From positions 1 to 64,000 of the forward strand of contig NZ_BAEX01000003.1 of NCBI RefSeq assembly GCF_000246945.1: a stretch of 64,000 nt of DNA. The letters are read 5' to 3'. Below the pieces are notes generated by a model that was not told the DNA's origin, ran no database searches, and worked only from the letters and a program-made list of their open reading frames with translations. The translations under genes and the position numbers were made by a program. Positions 28,092 to 37,300 of the stretch are shown here, in pieces; position 1 is the first letter of the stretch; each line of letters opens with the position of its first letter. Origin of the DNA: Myroides injenensis M09-0166. Lineage in GTDB: Bacteria; Bacteroidota; Bacteroidia; Flavobacteriales; Flavobacteriaceae.

Positions 28092-28686
28092 TATTCTATA
28101 TAAAAAAAACGAGCTAAAGCCACAAGATGATTTAACCTTATTTCAAGAAATAGCAAAGGGAAATAGCGTTGCTTTTGAAAAATTTTATCTAAAATACTAT
28201 AAATACTTGTGTCGTTTTGGCAGCAGTTATGAAAACGATATCTATTTGGTAGAAGAGAAGGTATCCGATGTGTTTTATTATATATGGCAGAATAAAGAAG
28301 CTTTAGGAGAAATTAAAAATCCTAAAGTATATGTCTTTACGATGACTAAAAATATGATTTTCCAACAAAAGAAAATATTTAGTAAAACTAAAATTAACTG
28401 TGAATATAGCTTAGTTGAGCATAAGGTTCTTGTATCTCCCATTGAAGATGATATTATCGAATCTGAACATGAGGCAGATTTGCAATTAGTTCTTTTAAAA
28501 ATTATAGATAAAATACCACCTAAATCAAAACGCATTTTTGAAATGAGTCGTATCGATGGGCTAAAATATCAACAAATAGCACAGATCTTAAATGTGTCAG
28601 TAAATACTATAGAGAATCATATGAGTATAGCTCTTAAGACAATTGCCTTAGCACTAGGTAGAAAACAATCAAACACACTTAAATAA
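28084..28686 (+). CDS. ECF (sigma-70 family) RNA polymerase sigma factor
   Basis: I start at ATG 28084, inside the end of the FecR gene; a TTG at 28075 is also in frame. The 200-aa product has sigma region 2 (about 25-90; AFEKFYLKYYKYLCRFG, VFYYIWQNKEAL) and region 4 (about 130-190; IPPKSKRIFEMSRIDGLKYQ, NVSVNTIENHMS). This is the FecI-like type that drives SusCD operons in Bacteroidota. Coupled translation with FecR fits joint control. It should activate its own operon, including the receptor eight bases downstream. Confidence 0.9.
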   Translation: MPNILYKKNELKPQDDLTLFQEIAKGNSVAFEKFYLKYYKYLCRFGSSYENDIYLVEEKVSDVFYYIWQNKEALGEIKNPKVYVFTMTKNMIFQQKKIFSKTKINCEYSLVEHKVLVSPIEDDIIESEHEADLQLVLLKIIDKIPPKSKRIFEMSRIDGLKYQQIAQILNVSVNTIENHMSIALKTIALALGRKQSNTLK

Positions 28687-28693
28687 TAATATT

Positions 28694-31600
28694 ATGATTA
28701 AAAAAAGCATTTTATTAGCAACGTTAACTCTAGCTAGTATTGCAACACAAACCCCAAAAGTGTATGCCGTTTCTAATACTTTAGTAAATAGGCAGGTCAA
28801 AGTTCCTATAAAATTAAAGTTAGCTCAAAATAAGGCTACTTTAAAAGAAGTATTTGATCAAGTTGAATCGCAAATTCACCAACGTTTTGTTTATATCACT
28901 GATCAAGTTCCTTTGAACAGTACCTATGAGTTCTCTAATCAATATAATTCATTAGAACAATTGCTCGATAGAATCAAATTAGTGACTCATTTAACTTTTC
29001 TAATTCAGGAAGACCAAATATTAGTTCAATCCCCAAAAGAACAAATAGATAAACTTCTGGAGTTAAAAGGTAGGATTGTTGATCAACAAGGACTTGCTAT
29101 TATTGGGGCGGATATACGTGATGGTGGTGATGAATTTATAACTACAACTGATATAAATGGTCAATTTTTATTAAATGTTAGTAAATCACCGATTACTCTT
29201 TCCTTTTCATTTATGGGATATAAAACTAAGGATTTAAGTTTCTCGAAAAGTAATCAAAACATTTTAGTGACTTTAGAGCAAGACAATCAAATGTTAAATG
29301 AAATTGTTGTTACGGGTCAAGGAGCGGATGTGCAGAAAAAGCGTTTAGCTAATAATGTAACTGTAATTAAAGCAAGTGAGTTAGAGAAAATTCCTGCTCA
29401 ACGAATTGATCAATTACTTGCCACTAAACTACCTAATGCTCAAATTAATTTAACAGGCGGGCAAGCTGGTGCTACTTCTTTAATTCGTTCAAGGGGAGTT
29501 AACTCAGCTTTTTTAAGTAGTACTCCTATTATTTATATTGATGGAGTGCGATTAGATAATAATAATACACGTTCTGCCTTAGGAGGTAGTTCTCAAGGCG
29601 CATCAATGAGTTCAATTGCTGATATTCCAATGGATAATATTGATAAAATAGAGTTTATTAATGGAGGAGCAGCCACCACATTGTATGGTTCTGATGCAGC
29701 AAATGGTGTAATTCAAATTTTTACTAAAAAAAGAGGAATGCCAGGAACTTATGTTAATATTTATACAGAAATGGGGGTGGAGACACCAACTACAGACTTT
29801 CTATATTTTAAGCGAACTAAAGATTTATTATTTGAAAATGGGTTTTATCAAAAGTATCGTATGAATATTAATGGGGAATCTGATAGTGGGTTTGGATATA
29901 ATTTTGCAACTAGCTATCAAAATTCTTCGGGAGTACAAATTCATAAACAAAATGAAAATCAAAAATTTGATTTAAGCTCTGGTTTCCATGCAAAGCTATC
30001 GGAAGATGTTAGTTATGAAAGTTCATTTTTATATGTACATAATACATATAAGCGCAATAGAAATGGAAATCAAGGAGGTTATACTGGATTGTGGTTCGCA
30101 GAAGATGGAGCATCTAAAATTACTGGACCAGGATTTAATAATCGTTTAGATGAACTCAGTGATGAGGAATTTAGTAAAATGAAAGAGTTTGTTAATAATG
30201 CTGAACGTTTACAAGACAATAGTATTCAGGTTAATCGATTTACTACTTCTCAACAATTCAAATATAAACCTTTAGAGAATTTGTCTTTTAAATTAGTAGG
30301 AGGTTTAGATTATCGTATTCAAGATCAGGAAAGTATAGAAACAAATGAATATCTTTCAGCCACTAAAGGACAATTAATAAAAGACCAAGGAAGTATTCAA
30401 AAGATTCAACGTAAATACTTAGGATTAACAGTAGAATTTAATGGACAACACAATTTTCAAGTTAGAGATTTTTCATTTATAACCACTTTAGGTGGTCAAC
30501 TCTTTAGAAACTCTGATAAACAAACTCTTATTGAAGGACGTAATATTAGAGATGGAGCGCATTCGATTTCTGAGGCTGCTATTCGCACAAGTGATGAATT
30601 TCTAAGCGAGGTTTTAAATTATGGATTTTACCTTTCTGAAAATATTGGTTATAAAGATAAATTGTTTTTAGATTTAGGGATAAGGGGAGATCACAACCCA
30701 TCATTTGGAAAAAACATTGGAGTTCAATATTATCCTAAAATAGGGATGTCTTATATGATTTCACAAGAGCCATGGTTTGTTAGTAATCTTGTAAATTCCT
30801 TACGTGTTCGAGGAAGCTATGGAGTAGCCGGAAATCTTCCGCCTGCATATGCAAATGAAAAAACAGTAACCTTTGATGGATATTTAGGTGAACAGGCAAC
30901 ACGCTTTGATCAACCAGGAAATGATGATTTACGTCCTGAGAAAACTCATACTTGGGAAACAGGAGTTGATGCATCTTTTTGGGATAATCGTTTGACTTTG
31001 TCTATAGGTTATTACTATTCTAAAACTAAAGATGCTTTGTTTTATGTTCCACCTGCTCCCTCTAGCGGTTATACAAAAAGTCAATTATATAATATTGGAG
31101 AAATAGAAAACAAAGGGTTTGAAATGAATTTTTCTCTAGATGTAATTGCTTTGGAGGATTGGAATTTTAATTTGACAGGTTCTGTAAATACCCTTAAAAA
31201 TAAGGTGTTAAGTACTGGAGGAGCACCTGCCTTTAATATTAATGGGTTTAGTTCTAGAACTCTACAAACTGTTGTGGAGCAAGGTAGACCTGTTGGATTT
31301 ATAAGGGGTAATTACGGAATAATTGGAGAGGATGGAACTTTGGAAAGAACAATTCCCCAGGCTTATTTAGGGACTACTATTCCAGAGGTTTTTGGTAATA
31401 TAGGATTAAGTTTAAGATATAAGAATTGGAGTTTATTTGCCAATGCTAATTATCAAACTGGTGGTTATGCTGCAAACTGGGATGCTCAATTTAGATATAA
31501 CTACGGTGCTTCAGATGCTTTTGTACCAAAAGAAGAAATAGAAAAAAATGGTCGAAGTAATTGGTTGAATTTAACTAATCATTTTGTAGAAAAGACTGAT

Positions 31601-31846
31601 TATCTTAAAATAAGAACAATTGGGTTATCATATTACTTTAGACCAGTTACTTCAAAGTTTTATCAATCTATAACATTCGGATTTACAGTTTCAAATCCTT
31701 TTAATTTTACTTCTTCATCTTTTGATCCAGAGGCAACTATTAGTGGAGCAGCTCAAGGACAAGGCGGTGCTTCTACAGGAGGAATTGCCTATGCTACTTA
31801 TTCTGCTCCCAGACAGTTTTTAGGATCTGTAAAAATTAATTTCTAA
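28694..31846 (+). CDS. SusC-like TonB-dependent receptor with STN signalling domain
   Basis: The 1050-aa protein has a signal peptide, an N-terminal STN domain (about 36-115), a carboxypeptidase-D-regulatory-like domain (about 125-195; LKGRIVDQQGLAIIGADI), a plug (about 205-345; NEIVVTGQG, TTLYGSDAANGVIQIFTKK) and a 22-strand barrel ending in ...SVKINF. The STN domain is what makes a receptor able to signal to FecR/sigma, and both genes lie directly upstream. It imports a substrate across the outer membrane with the SusD lipoprotein encoded 11 bases downstream. Nature of the substrate is not visible; the phosphodiesterase in the operon hints at a phosphorylated or nucleotide-like compound. 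Confidence 0.92.
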   Translation: MIKKSILLATLTLASIATQTPKVYAVSNTLVNRQVKVPIKLKLAQNKATLKEVFDQVESQIHQRFVYITDQVPLNSTYEFSNQYNSLEQLLDRIKLVTHLTFLIQEDQILVQSPKEQIDKLLELKGRIVDQQGLAIIGADIRDGGDEFITTTDINGQFLLNVSKSPITLSFSFMGYKTKDLSFSKSNQNILVTLEQDNQMLNEIVVTGQGADVQKKRLANNVTVIKASELEKIPAQRIDQLLATKLPNAQINLTGGQAGATSLIRSRGVNSAFLSSTPIIYIDGVRLDNNNTRSALGGSSQGASMSSIADIPMDNIDKIEFINGGAATTLYGSDAANGVIQIFTKKRGMPGTYVNIYTEMGVETPTTDFLYFKRTKDLLFENGFYQKYRMNINGESDSGFGYNFATSYQNSSGVQIHKQNENQKFDLSSGFHAKLSEDVSYESSFLYVHNTYKRNRNGNQGGYTGLWFAEDGASKITGPGFNNRLDELSDEEFSKMKEFVNNAERLQDNSIQVNRFTTSQQFKYKPLENLSFKLVGGLDYRIQDQESIETNEYLSATKGQLIKDQGSIQKIQRKYLGLTVEFNGQHNFQVRDFSFITTLGGQLFRNSDKQTLIEGRNIRDGAHSISEAAIRTSDEFLSEVLNYGFYLSENIGYKDKLFLDLGIRGDHNPSFGKNIGVQYYPKIGMSYMISQEPWFVSNLVNSLRVRGSYGVAGNLPPAYANEKTVTFDGYLGEQATRFDQPGNDDLRPEKTHTWETGVDASFWDNRLTLSIGYYYSKTKDALFYVPPAPSSGYTKSQLYNIGEIENKGFEMNFSLDVIALEDWNFNLTGSVNTLKNKVLSTGGAPAFNINGFSSRTLQTVVEQGRPVGFIRGNYGIIGEDGTLERTIPQAYLGTTIPEVFGNIGLSLRYKNWSLFANANYQTGGYAANWDAQFRYNYGASDAFVPKEEIEKNGRSNWLNLTNHFVEKTDYLKIRTIGLSYYFRPVTSKFYQSITFGFTVSNPFNFTSSSFDPEATISGAAQGQGGASTGGIAYATYSAPRQFLGSVKINF

Positions 31847-31857
31847 GTCAAATAATT

Positions 31858-33276
31858 ATGAGAAAAATAAATTTTGCTTTTAGTGTTTTTTTAATCTTAG
31901 CACTAACACTAGTTAGTTGTGTTGATAATCCTTATGTAACAGAAGATGATTATTTAAATAAACCAAATGCGGGACATAGTTGGATAATAGGTTTACAAAA
32001 GCAATTAGCTTTAACAACCAATGTAATTGTAATTAATACTGAGATTACCTCAGATAATTATTTTAATAACTATACACAATATTCTAAGGTTTTCGATCAA
32101 GTTCAAATTGATTATTTCGATCCCGATGTTAATAATTTACAAGCTAGTATTCAAACTTTACGAGAAATGGCAACTTATGGTCTTGATGTTGTCTTGAGTA
32201 AGGATCCGACTTTAGATAAAGAAAATATTGCTTTTATGCACTTTTGTAAGGGATATGCAAATGTATTGGGAGGAGAATTGTTTATTGGTCTTCCAGAAAG
32301 TAAATTAGGAGCTGTAATTGGTTCTCAAGAAATGCTAGAATTAGCCATTGAAAGTTTTACTAATGCTTATGAATTAACCTTAAATAGTGAACTTAAAAAT
32401 ACTTATGCGTTATTTATAGCTAGAGCGTATTATCGTTTAGGAAATAAAGAACAGGCAAAACATTATGCACAAATTGCTATTACAACTCCTAATTTATTGT
32501 ATACAGTAGAGTTTGATGGAAAAAATAGCTTAGTTAATGAAATGCAAAATGCAACTTTTGATGCTTTACCAAATCGTTTAGCGCCTTTACCAAGGTTAGA
32601 TTATTTAGATCCAAAATTTTTCTCTGTGGGCACGCCTCAAAATGATCAAAAATCTTTGGCTTTAGCTAAAAGTGAAGAAGCTTACTTGATTCTTAGTGAA
32701 GTGGCTTTAGCTAATAATGATATACTATTAAGCAAAGAATATTTATACCAACTCTTAGATATTGTTCACGCTAGAGAAACAGAGTTAGTTGATGATAAGA
32801 AAGAAAATAGAAATGGTGGGATTCGAGCTGATTATCCATTAAAGGAAGTCGCAGTAAAGTTTGATGCAAATTCTTCTGAAAAACATGGTTATGTTTTAGA
32901 TCGTCAAAAAGGAAAGATATTAGTGCATAAAGTCTCTGGAACTAAAGTGGATAGAAATACAGTTGAATCAATTAATTCAACCGATGAGTTATTGTATACT
33001 ATATATTTACTTCGTCAAGAAATTTTTATTAGTGAAGGAAGGAGAGTAAGTGATTTAGGAATTAAATATCCAATTTCTCAAATTGAACAAGGAAATAATC
33101 CTAATGTTACTTCAGAATACACAAAGGCTTTAATTCCAGATTTTATTCCTGAAAAAGCTGATATGGATGATTTTAGTACCGATCCTATAACAGGTACTGT
33201 AACAATGAAATATGATATGAACAAAGTATTAGTCTCCCATAAGAATAGTGCTTTTATTATGCCTTTATTTAAATAG
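31858..33276 (+). CDS. SusD/RagB-like outer-membrane lipoprotein
   Basis: The 472-aa protein has a lipoprotein signal (LILALTLVSCVDNPY, Cys at about residue 21) and TPR-like helices (about 90-200; YALFIARAYYRLGNKEQAKHY). The late RQEIFISEGRRVSDLGIKYP motif is typical of SusD C-terminal regions. It caps the SusC-like barrel encoded just upstream. The lipid-attachment Cys is followed by VDNPY without an obvious acidic export signal. Divergent in the middle, so substrate prediction is not possible. Confidence 0.87.
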   Translation: MRKINFAFSVFLILALTLVSCVDNPYVTEDDYLNKPNAGHSWIIGLQKQLALTTNVIVINTEITSDNYFNNYTQYSKVFDQVQIDYFDPDVNNLQASIQTLREMATYGLDVVLSKDPTLDKENIAFMHFCKGYANVLGGELFIGLPESKLGAVIGSQEMLELAIESFTNAYELTLNSELKNTYALFIARAYYRLGNKEQAKHYAQIAITTPNLLYTVEFDGKNSLVNEMQNATFDALPNRLAPLPRLDYLDPKFFSVGTPQNDQKSLALAKSEEAYLILSEVALANNDILLSKEYLYQLLDIVHARETELVDDKKENRNGGIRADYPLKEVAVKFDANSSEKHGYVLDRQKGKILVHKVSGTKVDRNTVESINSTDELLYTIYLLRQEIFISEGRRVSDLGIKYPISQIEQGNNPNVTSEYTKALIPDFIPEKADMDDFSTDPITGTVTMKYDMNKVLVSHKNSAFIMPLFK

Positions 33277-33283
33277 AATTAAA

Positions 33284-34609
33284 ATGATAAAAAAAATAAT
33301 ATTCTCATTAAGCTTTATTTGTTTGCTAATAGTAAAGAGTTGGTGTCAACAAATACAACATGTTGTGCTTGTAAGTATTGATGGATTTCGTCCTGAATTT
33401 TATCAAGAACAAAAGTGGGCAACTCCTAATTTAAAAAAAATGGCTCAGCAAGGTGTATCAGCTAATGCGGTGCGAACCATTTTTCCTTCAGTCACATATC
33501 CGTCTCACACTACTTTATCTACCGGAACCTTACCTCATAAACACGGTATTTATTATAATACAACTGTGGCAGATAATGGACAACCAGGACAGTGGATATA
33601 CGATAGTAAAGATATTAAGGTACCTACTATATGGCAAAGTGCTAAAGAGCAAGGTTTAACAACTTCGTCAGTATCTTGGCCTATTACATTGAACAATACT
33701 TTTATTGATTATAATTTACCAGAAATTTGGGATTTTAATAATCCAATGGATAGAATTACTCCCACTAAATTGCATGCAAGCCCTAAGGGACTATTTGATG
33801 AAATATTAGATAAAGCTTTAGGAAATATCTCTTATAATCAGTTTAATCTAAGCTCTCTTGCTATGGATGAAAATTTAGCAAGAAGTGCAGCTTATATTAT
33901 AAAAACTTATAAGCCAAATTTAATGACAATACATCTTCCAAATACTGATGGAGCTCAACATAGTCAAGGAAGAGAAGGTCATGAGGTTGAAAGAGCTATA
34001 GCAGGTGCAGATAAAGCTATTGGTAATATTTGGGATGCAATTTTTGAATCTGGTTTACAAGAGAAAACTTTACTTATTGTAACAGGTGATCATGGATTTG
34101 TTTCAACAGACTTCACATTAGCCCCAAATGTTTGGTTAAAAGACGCTGGTTTATTAGATAGGGCCTTTTTCTTTTCAACCGGTGGAAGCTGCGTATTACA
34201 GATTAAAGATAAAAAAGACACAAAAATAGTAAATCAGGTTAAAAATGTACTTGATCAATTACCAATACGTTATAAGGAAATGTTTGAGATTATTACTAAA
34301 GAAATGATTCAAGATAGAGGAGGGCAGAGTGATGTAGAATTAGCATTATCAGGGAAATTAGGATATTCGTTTTCTAATAATCAACAAGGAGAGATTGTAT
34401 CAGCAGGTAAAGGTGGAAAACATGGTTATTATCCTAATTTTCAACAGATATATACTGGCTTTGTTGCCTATGGTAGTGGTTTAAAGCAAGGGATGGTAAT
34501 TGATAGTATTAACCTAGAAGATATACCTGTTATTATTAGTAATGTTCTAGGGTTTAAAATGCTTGAGGCTGAAGGAACTTCTATACCTATTTTTGAGTTA
34601 AATAAATAG
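33284..34609 (+). CDS. Exported nucleotide pyrophosphatase/phosphodiesterase (alkaline phosphatase superfamily)
   Basis: The ATG at 33284 gives 441 aa with signal peptide MIKKIIFSLSFICLLIVKSW; a start at 33248 would lie inside the SusD gene. Metal ligand D33 (VSIDGFRPEFY) and the nucleophile T71 in IFPSVTYPSHTTLSTG mark the NPP family; later metal ligands are in PNTDGAQHSQG and VTGDHGF, with GKHGYYP near the end. NPP enzymes cleave phosphodiester or pyrophosphate bonds in nucleotides or phospholipid head groups. Last gene of the Fec-type SusCD operon, so it probably processes the imported substrate in the periplasm or on the surface. Confidence 0.88.
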   Translation: MIKKIIFSLSFICLLIVKSWCQQIQHVVLVSIDGFRPEFYQEQKWATPNLKKMAQQGVSANAVRTIFPSVTYPSHTTLSTGTLPHKHGIYYNTTVADNGQPGQWIYDSKDIKVPTIWQSAKEQGLTTSSVSWPITLNNTFIDYNLPEIWDFNNPMDRITPTKLHASPKGLFDEILDKALGNISYNQFNLSSLAMDENLARSAAYIIKTYKPNLMTIHLPNTDGAQHSQGREGHEVERAIAGADKAIGNIWDAIFESGLQEKTLLIVTGDHGFVSTDFTLAPNVWLKDAGLLDRAFFFSTGGSCVLQIKDKKDTKIVNQVKNVLDQLPIRYKEMFEIITKEMIQDRGGQSDVELALSGKLGYSFSNNQQGEIVSAGKGGKHGYYPNFQQIYTGFVAYGSGLKQGMVIDSINLEDIPVIISNVLGFKMLEAEGTSIPIFELNK

Positions 34610-34627
34610 TGATTAAATTGTTATAAA

Positions 34628-34669
34628 AAAATACCCCAAAAAAAGTTAAACACTTATATGGGGTATTTT
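34628..34669. terminator. Bidirectional terminator between convergent operons
   Basis: AAAATACCCC (34628-34637) pairs with GGGGTATTTT (34660-34669) around a 22-nt A-rich loop. It lies 19 bases after the phosphodiesterase stop and serves the convergent peptidase gene too, since A- and T-runs flank both sides. Confidence 0.75.
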
Positions 34670-34720
34670 CCATTTATGGGGTTTAATGGAATTTTGTTAG
34701 GTAAAATTCTATCTAATGGA

Positions 34721-37300
34721 CTATTCTAATATTCTGTCTTTTTCAAAGGTGGTGTTGTATTTTATCCAAAAAGTTTCTTTATTATCCAAATCTTTTAAAT
34801 AGTAATCAAACCAGTTCATTACTCTTTTAGTTATATCTATTTGATTCTCTTTTTTTTGAAAGACATGTCCTTCATTTTTATAAAATAAGGCAATATGAGG
34901 TTTATGATAACGTAGCATTGCAATAAAAAGTTCTTGATGTTGTTTCTTATCTACAATTTTATCTTTATCACCTGTGAAAGTAAGTAAAGGAGTAGTTACT
35001 TTATCAGCAAATAGAATTGGCGAATTATCTAAGTAAAGTTTTTTGTTTTTTGAAAAATCAAAAGGAATAGCAAACTGACCGTTTTCAAACAAGGCAATAT
35101 TTGGAGTATTATAACCATACAGATAAGAAAAGTAGAAGCTAATTAAATCTGTAGGACCTGAACCACTTACTGCAGTTTTAAAAAGGTTAGTTTGTGTTAT
35201 AATAAAATTTGTTTCATATCCCCCGAAAGAATACCCCATTAGACCTAATTTTTCAGGATTAATGGAATTCTCCTTTTTTAATACAATCTTTAAAGCTTCT
35301 TGTATACAGTTTAATGCAGATAGTCCTGGACCTTGTTTTGTAGTTAAAATATCAGGATAGAATACGAAGTAATCATTTTCTAGATAAATATCTAAATTGA
35401 AACCATTACCATTTAGATAACTAGGATAAGTAAATTTATTTGCGTCTTGATTTTGCATTTCATAGATATAGGTAATCATTGAATATTTTTTGTTAGTATC
35501 AAAATTTTTAGGGTAATACAATATACCTTTTAAGTTATTACCATATTTATCTTTATAAGAGACTATTTTTTGTTTTTTCCATTCATATAGATTTTTTGGC
35601 ATATCGCTTTTTAGTAAACTTTTTGTTTTACCATTATCAAATAAGTAAATAGCTTTAGGTTTATTATAATTTTCAAGTGTATATGTAATTGTTTTAAAGT
35701 CCTTACTATATTTTACGTTACTAATATGGTCTTTTGTGTTTTTTATAATTTCTATTTGCTTATTATTTTCTAATACAAGCAAAGAAAAATATGTGTTATT
35801 TATATCGTAAGTATTAATTAGAAGCTTGTTATCAATTATACTTTTAGAATGTATTTCATTATTTGAATTAAATTTAGATTCTTCTAGCTTATTTAATATT
35901 TTATAACGTTTTATGAAATTTTCTCCACTAATTAAAGTGTCTGTTTTCTTTGTTTTAGTGTTGTATCGCATTAGACTAGAGTTGGATACGAAGTAAAAGT
36001 GTTTCTCATCTTTAGACCAAATTCTTATTTTTTCAATAAAACTTCTAAGCTTTAAATCATCGTCTATTATTTCAATTTTATTATCTAGTTTCTTGTTTTT
36101 TGTGTCATAGATATAAAGAATATTATTCTTTATAAAAACAAAAAAGCTGCCATTAGGTGATAAGCTAGTAGTGTTAACTGTGTTTGTTTGGGCCTTAACT
36201 ATTAATGTTTCCTTATTTTCAGTAATATTAAATAATTTAATGTCTCTTGGTCTAGCGGAGTTTAGATAAGAATAATTTAAATACTGATTTGAGTCAAAGA
36301 TTAAAAATGTATTTTCATTAATTCTTACAGATTCATGATGACTTAAACTTTGAGGTTGATATACTTTTTTATTTTGATAATTAAATATGATATGTCCTTG
36401 AATGCTTTGTTCTTGAATGCTTGAAGAGGATATAGTGTGATTTAGTTTTAGGTCTTTAGTGCTCCAAAGCTCAAGTTCATTTACATTATATGGTTTACTA
36501 AAAGGTATTGATTGTGAGATTACTTTAAAGCTTTCTTTATTAAGAGCTTCAAAATCTCTATAACTACTTTCACTATTTAATGTTTGTTTATGAATAATGT
36601 TATCAAAGTAATTAAAAAAATAAATAAAAGGATAGTTGTTTTGACTTAAAAGATTAGGTGTTAGAAAAGCAATGTGAAATTTTTTATCCCAAATAATATG
36701 TTTAATAGAGTCTTTTACTTGAGTGTTATAATCTATTTTAAGATTTTTTAAATTAATTATCCCAATTCCTTTATCTAATTTTTTGTATTGAAATAATATA
36801 ACTTGTTTATTATCATTTATTTTAATAGTATTTATATCACTTTTTTTGTAAGTCCAAATTATTTTAAATGAGTTTTTTAAGACCTTAATCAAATGATAAG
36901 AGTCAGTAGTGTTATCAACATAGAGAAGAAGATTATTATCTTCTATAAATTGGACATCTATAACATTTTTTATAATTTGTTTTTTAAAAGAATCAATATT
37001 TAGTATTTCTATTGTTTTATTATCAGAATTATATTTAACTAAATTTTCATTGTAGTCTTTATACATACTACCATATTTTTCTTTTAGAAGAATTTTGCCA
37101 TCTGTATTATAAATAAAAAGACTATCATTATTAGAGTTAAATTTATAGTGTTTGGTTATTATTATTTTATTGCCTTTTGTAAGAAAGGCATTATTTAGTT
37201 CTGTATAGTAAATACTGTCTTTAATTATTTGCCCTTTGAGTTGAGCACAAGGGCAAATAATTAAAATGAAAAATAGGACTAATCTTATTTTAATATTCAT
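34721..37300 (-). CDS. S9-family prolyl oligopeptidase-like exported peptidase
   Basis: I start at ATG 37300, giving 859 aa with signal peptide MNIKIRLVLFFILIICPCAQ; the longer frame lies inside the SusD gene. The N-terminal 600 residues are a beta-propeller-like region. The C-terminal alpha/beta-hydrolase has S691 in MGYSFGGYE, an Asp in FTGDKDKIVD and the His in NEGHVF, a complete catalytic triad. The family trims short peptides, often dipeptides from proline-containing substrates. It overlaps the SusD gene by 11 bases and follows a SusC gene, forming a peptide-uptake locus in which it digests captured peptides in the periplasm. Exact specificity not visible. Confidence 0.85.
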   Translation of the reverse strand: MNIKIRLVLFFILIICPCAQLKGQIIKDSIYYTELNNAFLTKGNKIIITKHYKFNSNNDSLFIYNTDGKILLKEKYGSMYKDYNENLVKYNSDNKTIEILNIDSFKKQIIKNVIDVQFIEDNNLLLYVDNTTDSYHLIKVLKNSFKIIWTYKKSDINTIKINDNKQVILFQYKKLDKGIGIINLKNLKIDYNTQVKDSIKHIIWDKKFHIAFLTPNLLSQNNYPFIYFFNYFDNIIHKQTLNSESSYRDFEALNKESFKVISQSIPFSKPYNVNELELWSTKDLKLNHTISSSSIQEQSIQGHIIFNYQNKKVYQPQSLSHHESVRINENTFLIFDSNQYLNYSYLNSARPRDIKLFNITENKETLIVKAQTNTVNTTSLSPNGSFFVFIKNNILYIYDTKNKKLDNKIEIIDDDLKLRSFIEKIRIWSKDEKHFYFVSNSSLMRYNTKTKKTDTLISGENFIKRYKILNKLEESKFNSNNEIHSKSIIDNKLLINTYDINNTYFSLLVLENNKQIEIIKNTKDHISNVKYSKDFKTITYTLENYNKPKAIYLFDNGKTKSLLKSDMPKNLYEWKKQKIVSYKDKYGNNLKGILYYPKNFDTNKKYSMITYIYEMQNQDANKFTYPSYLNGNGFNLDIYLENDYFVFYPDILTTKQGPGLSALNCIQEALKIVLKKENSINPEKLGLMGYSFGGYETNFIITQTNLFKTAVSGSGPTDLISFYFSYLYGYNTPNIALFENGQFAIPFDFSKNKKLYLDNSPILFADKVTTPLLTFTGDKDKIVDKKQHQELFIAMLRYHKPHIALFYKNEGHVFQKKENQIDITKRVMNWFDYYLKDLDNKETFWIKYNTTFEKDRILE

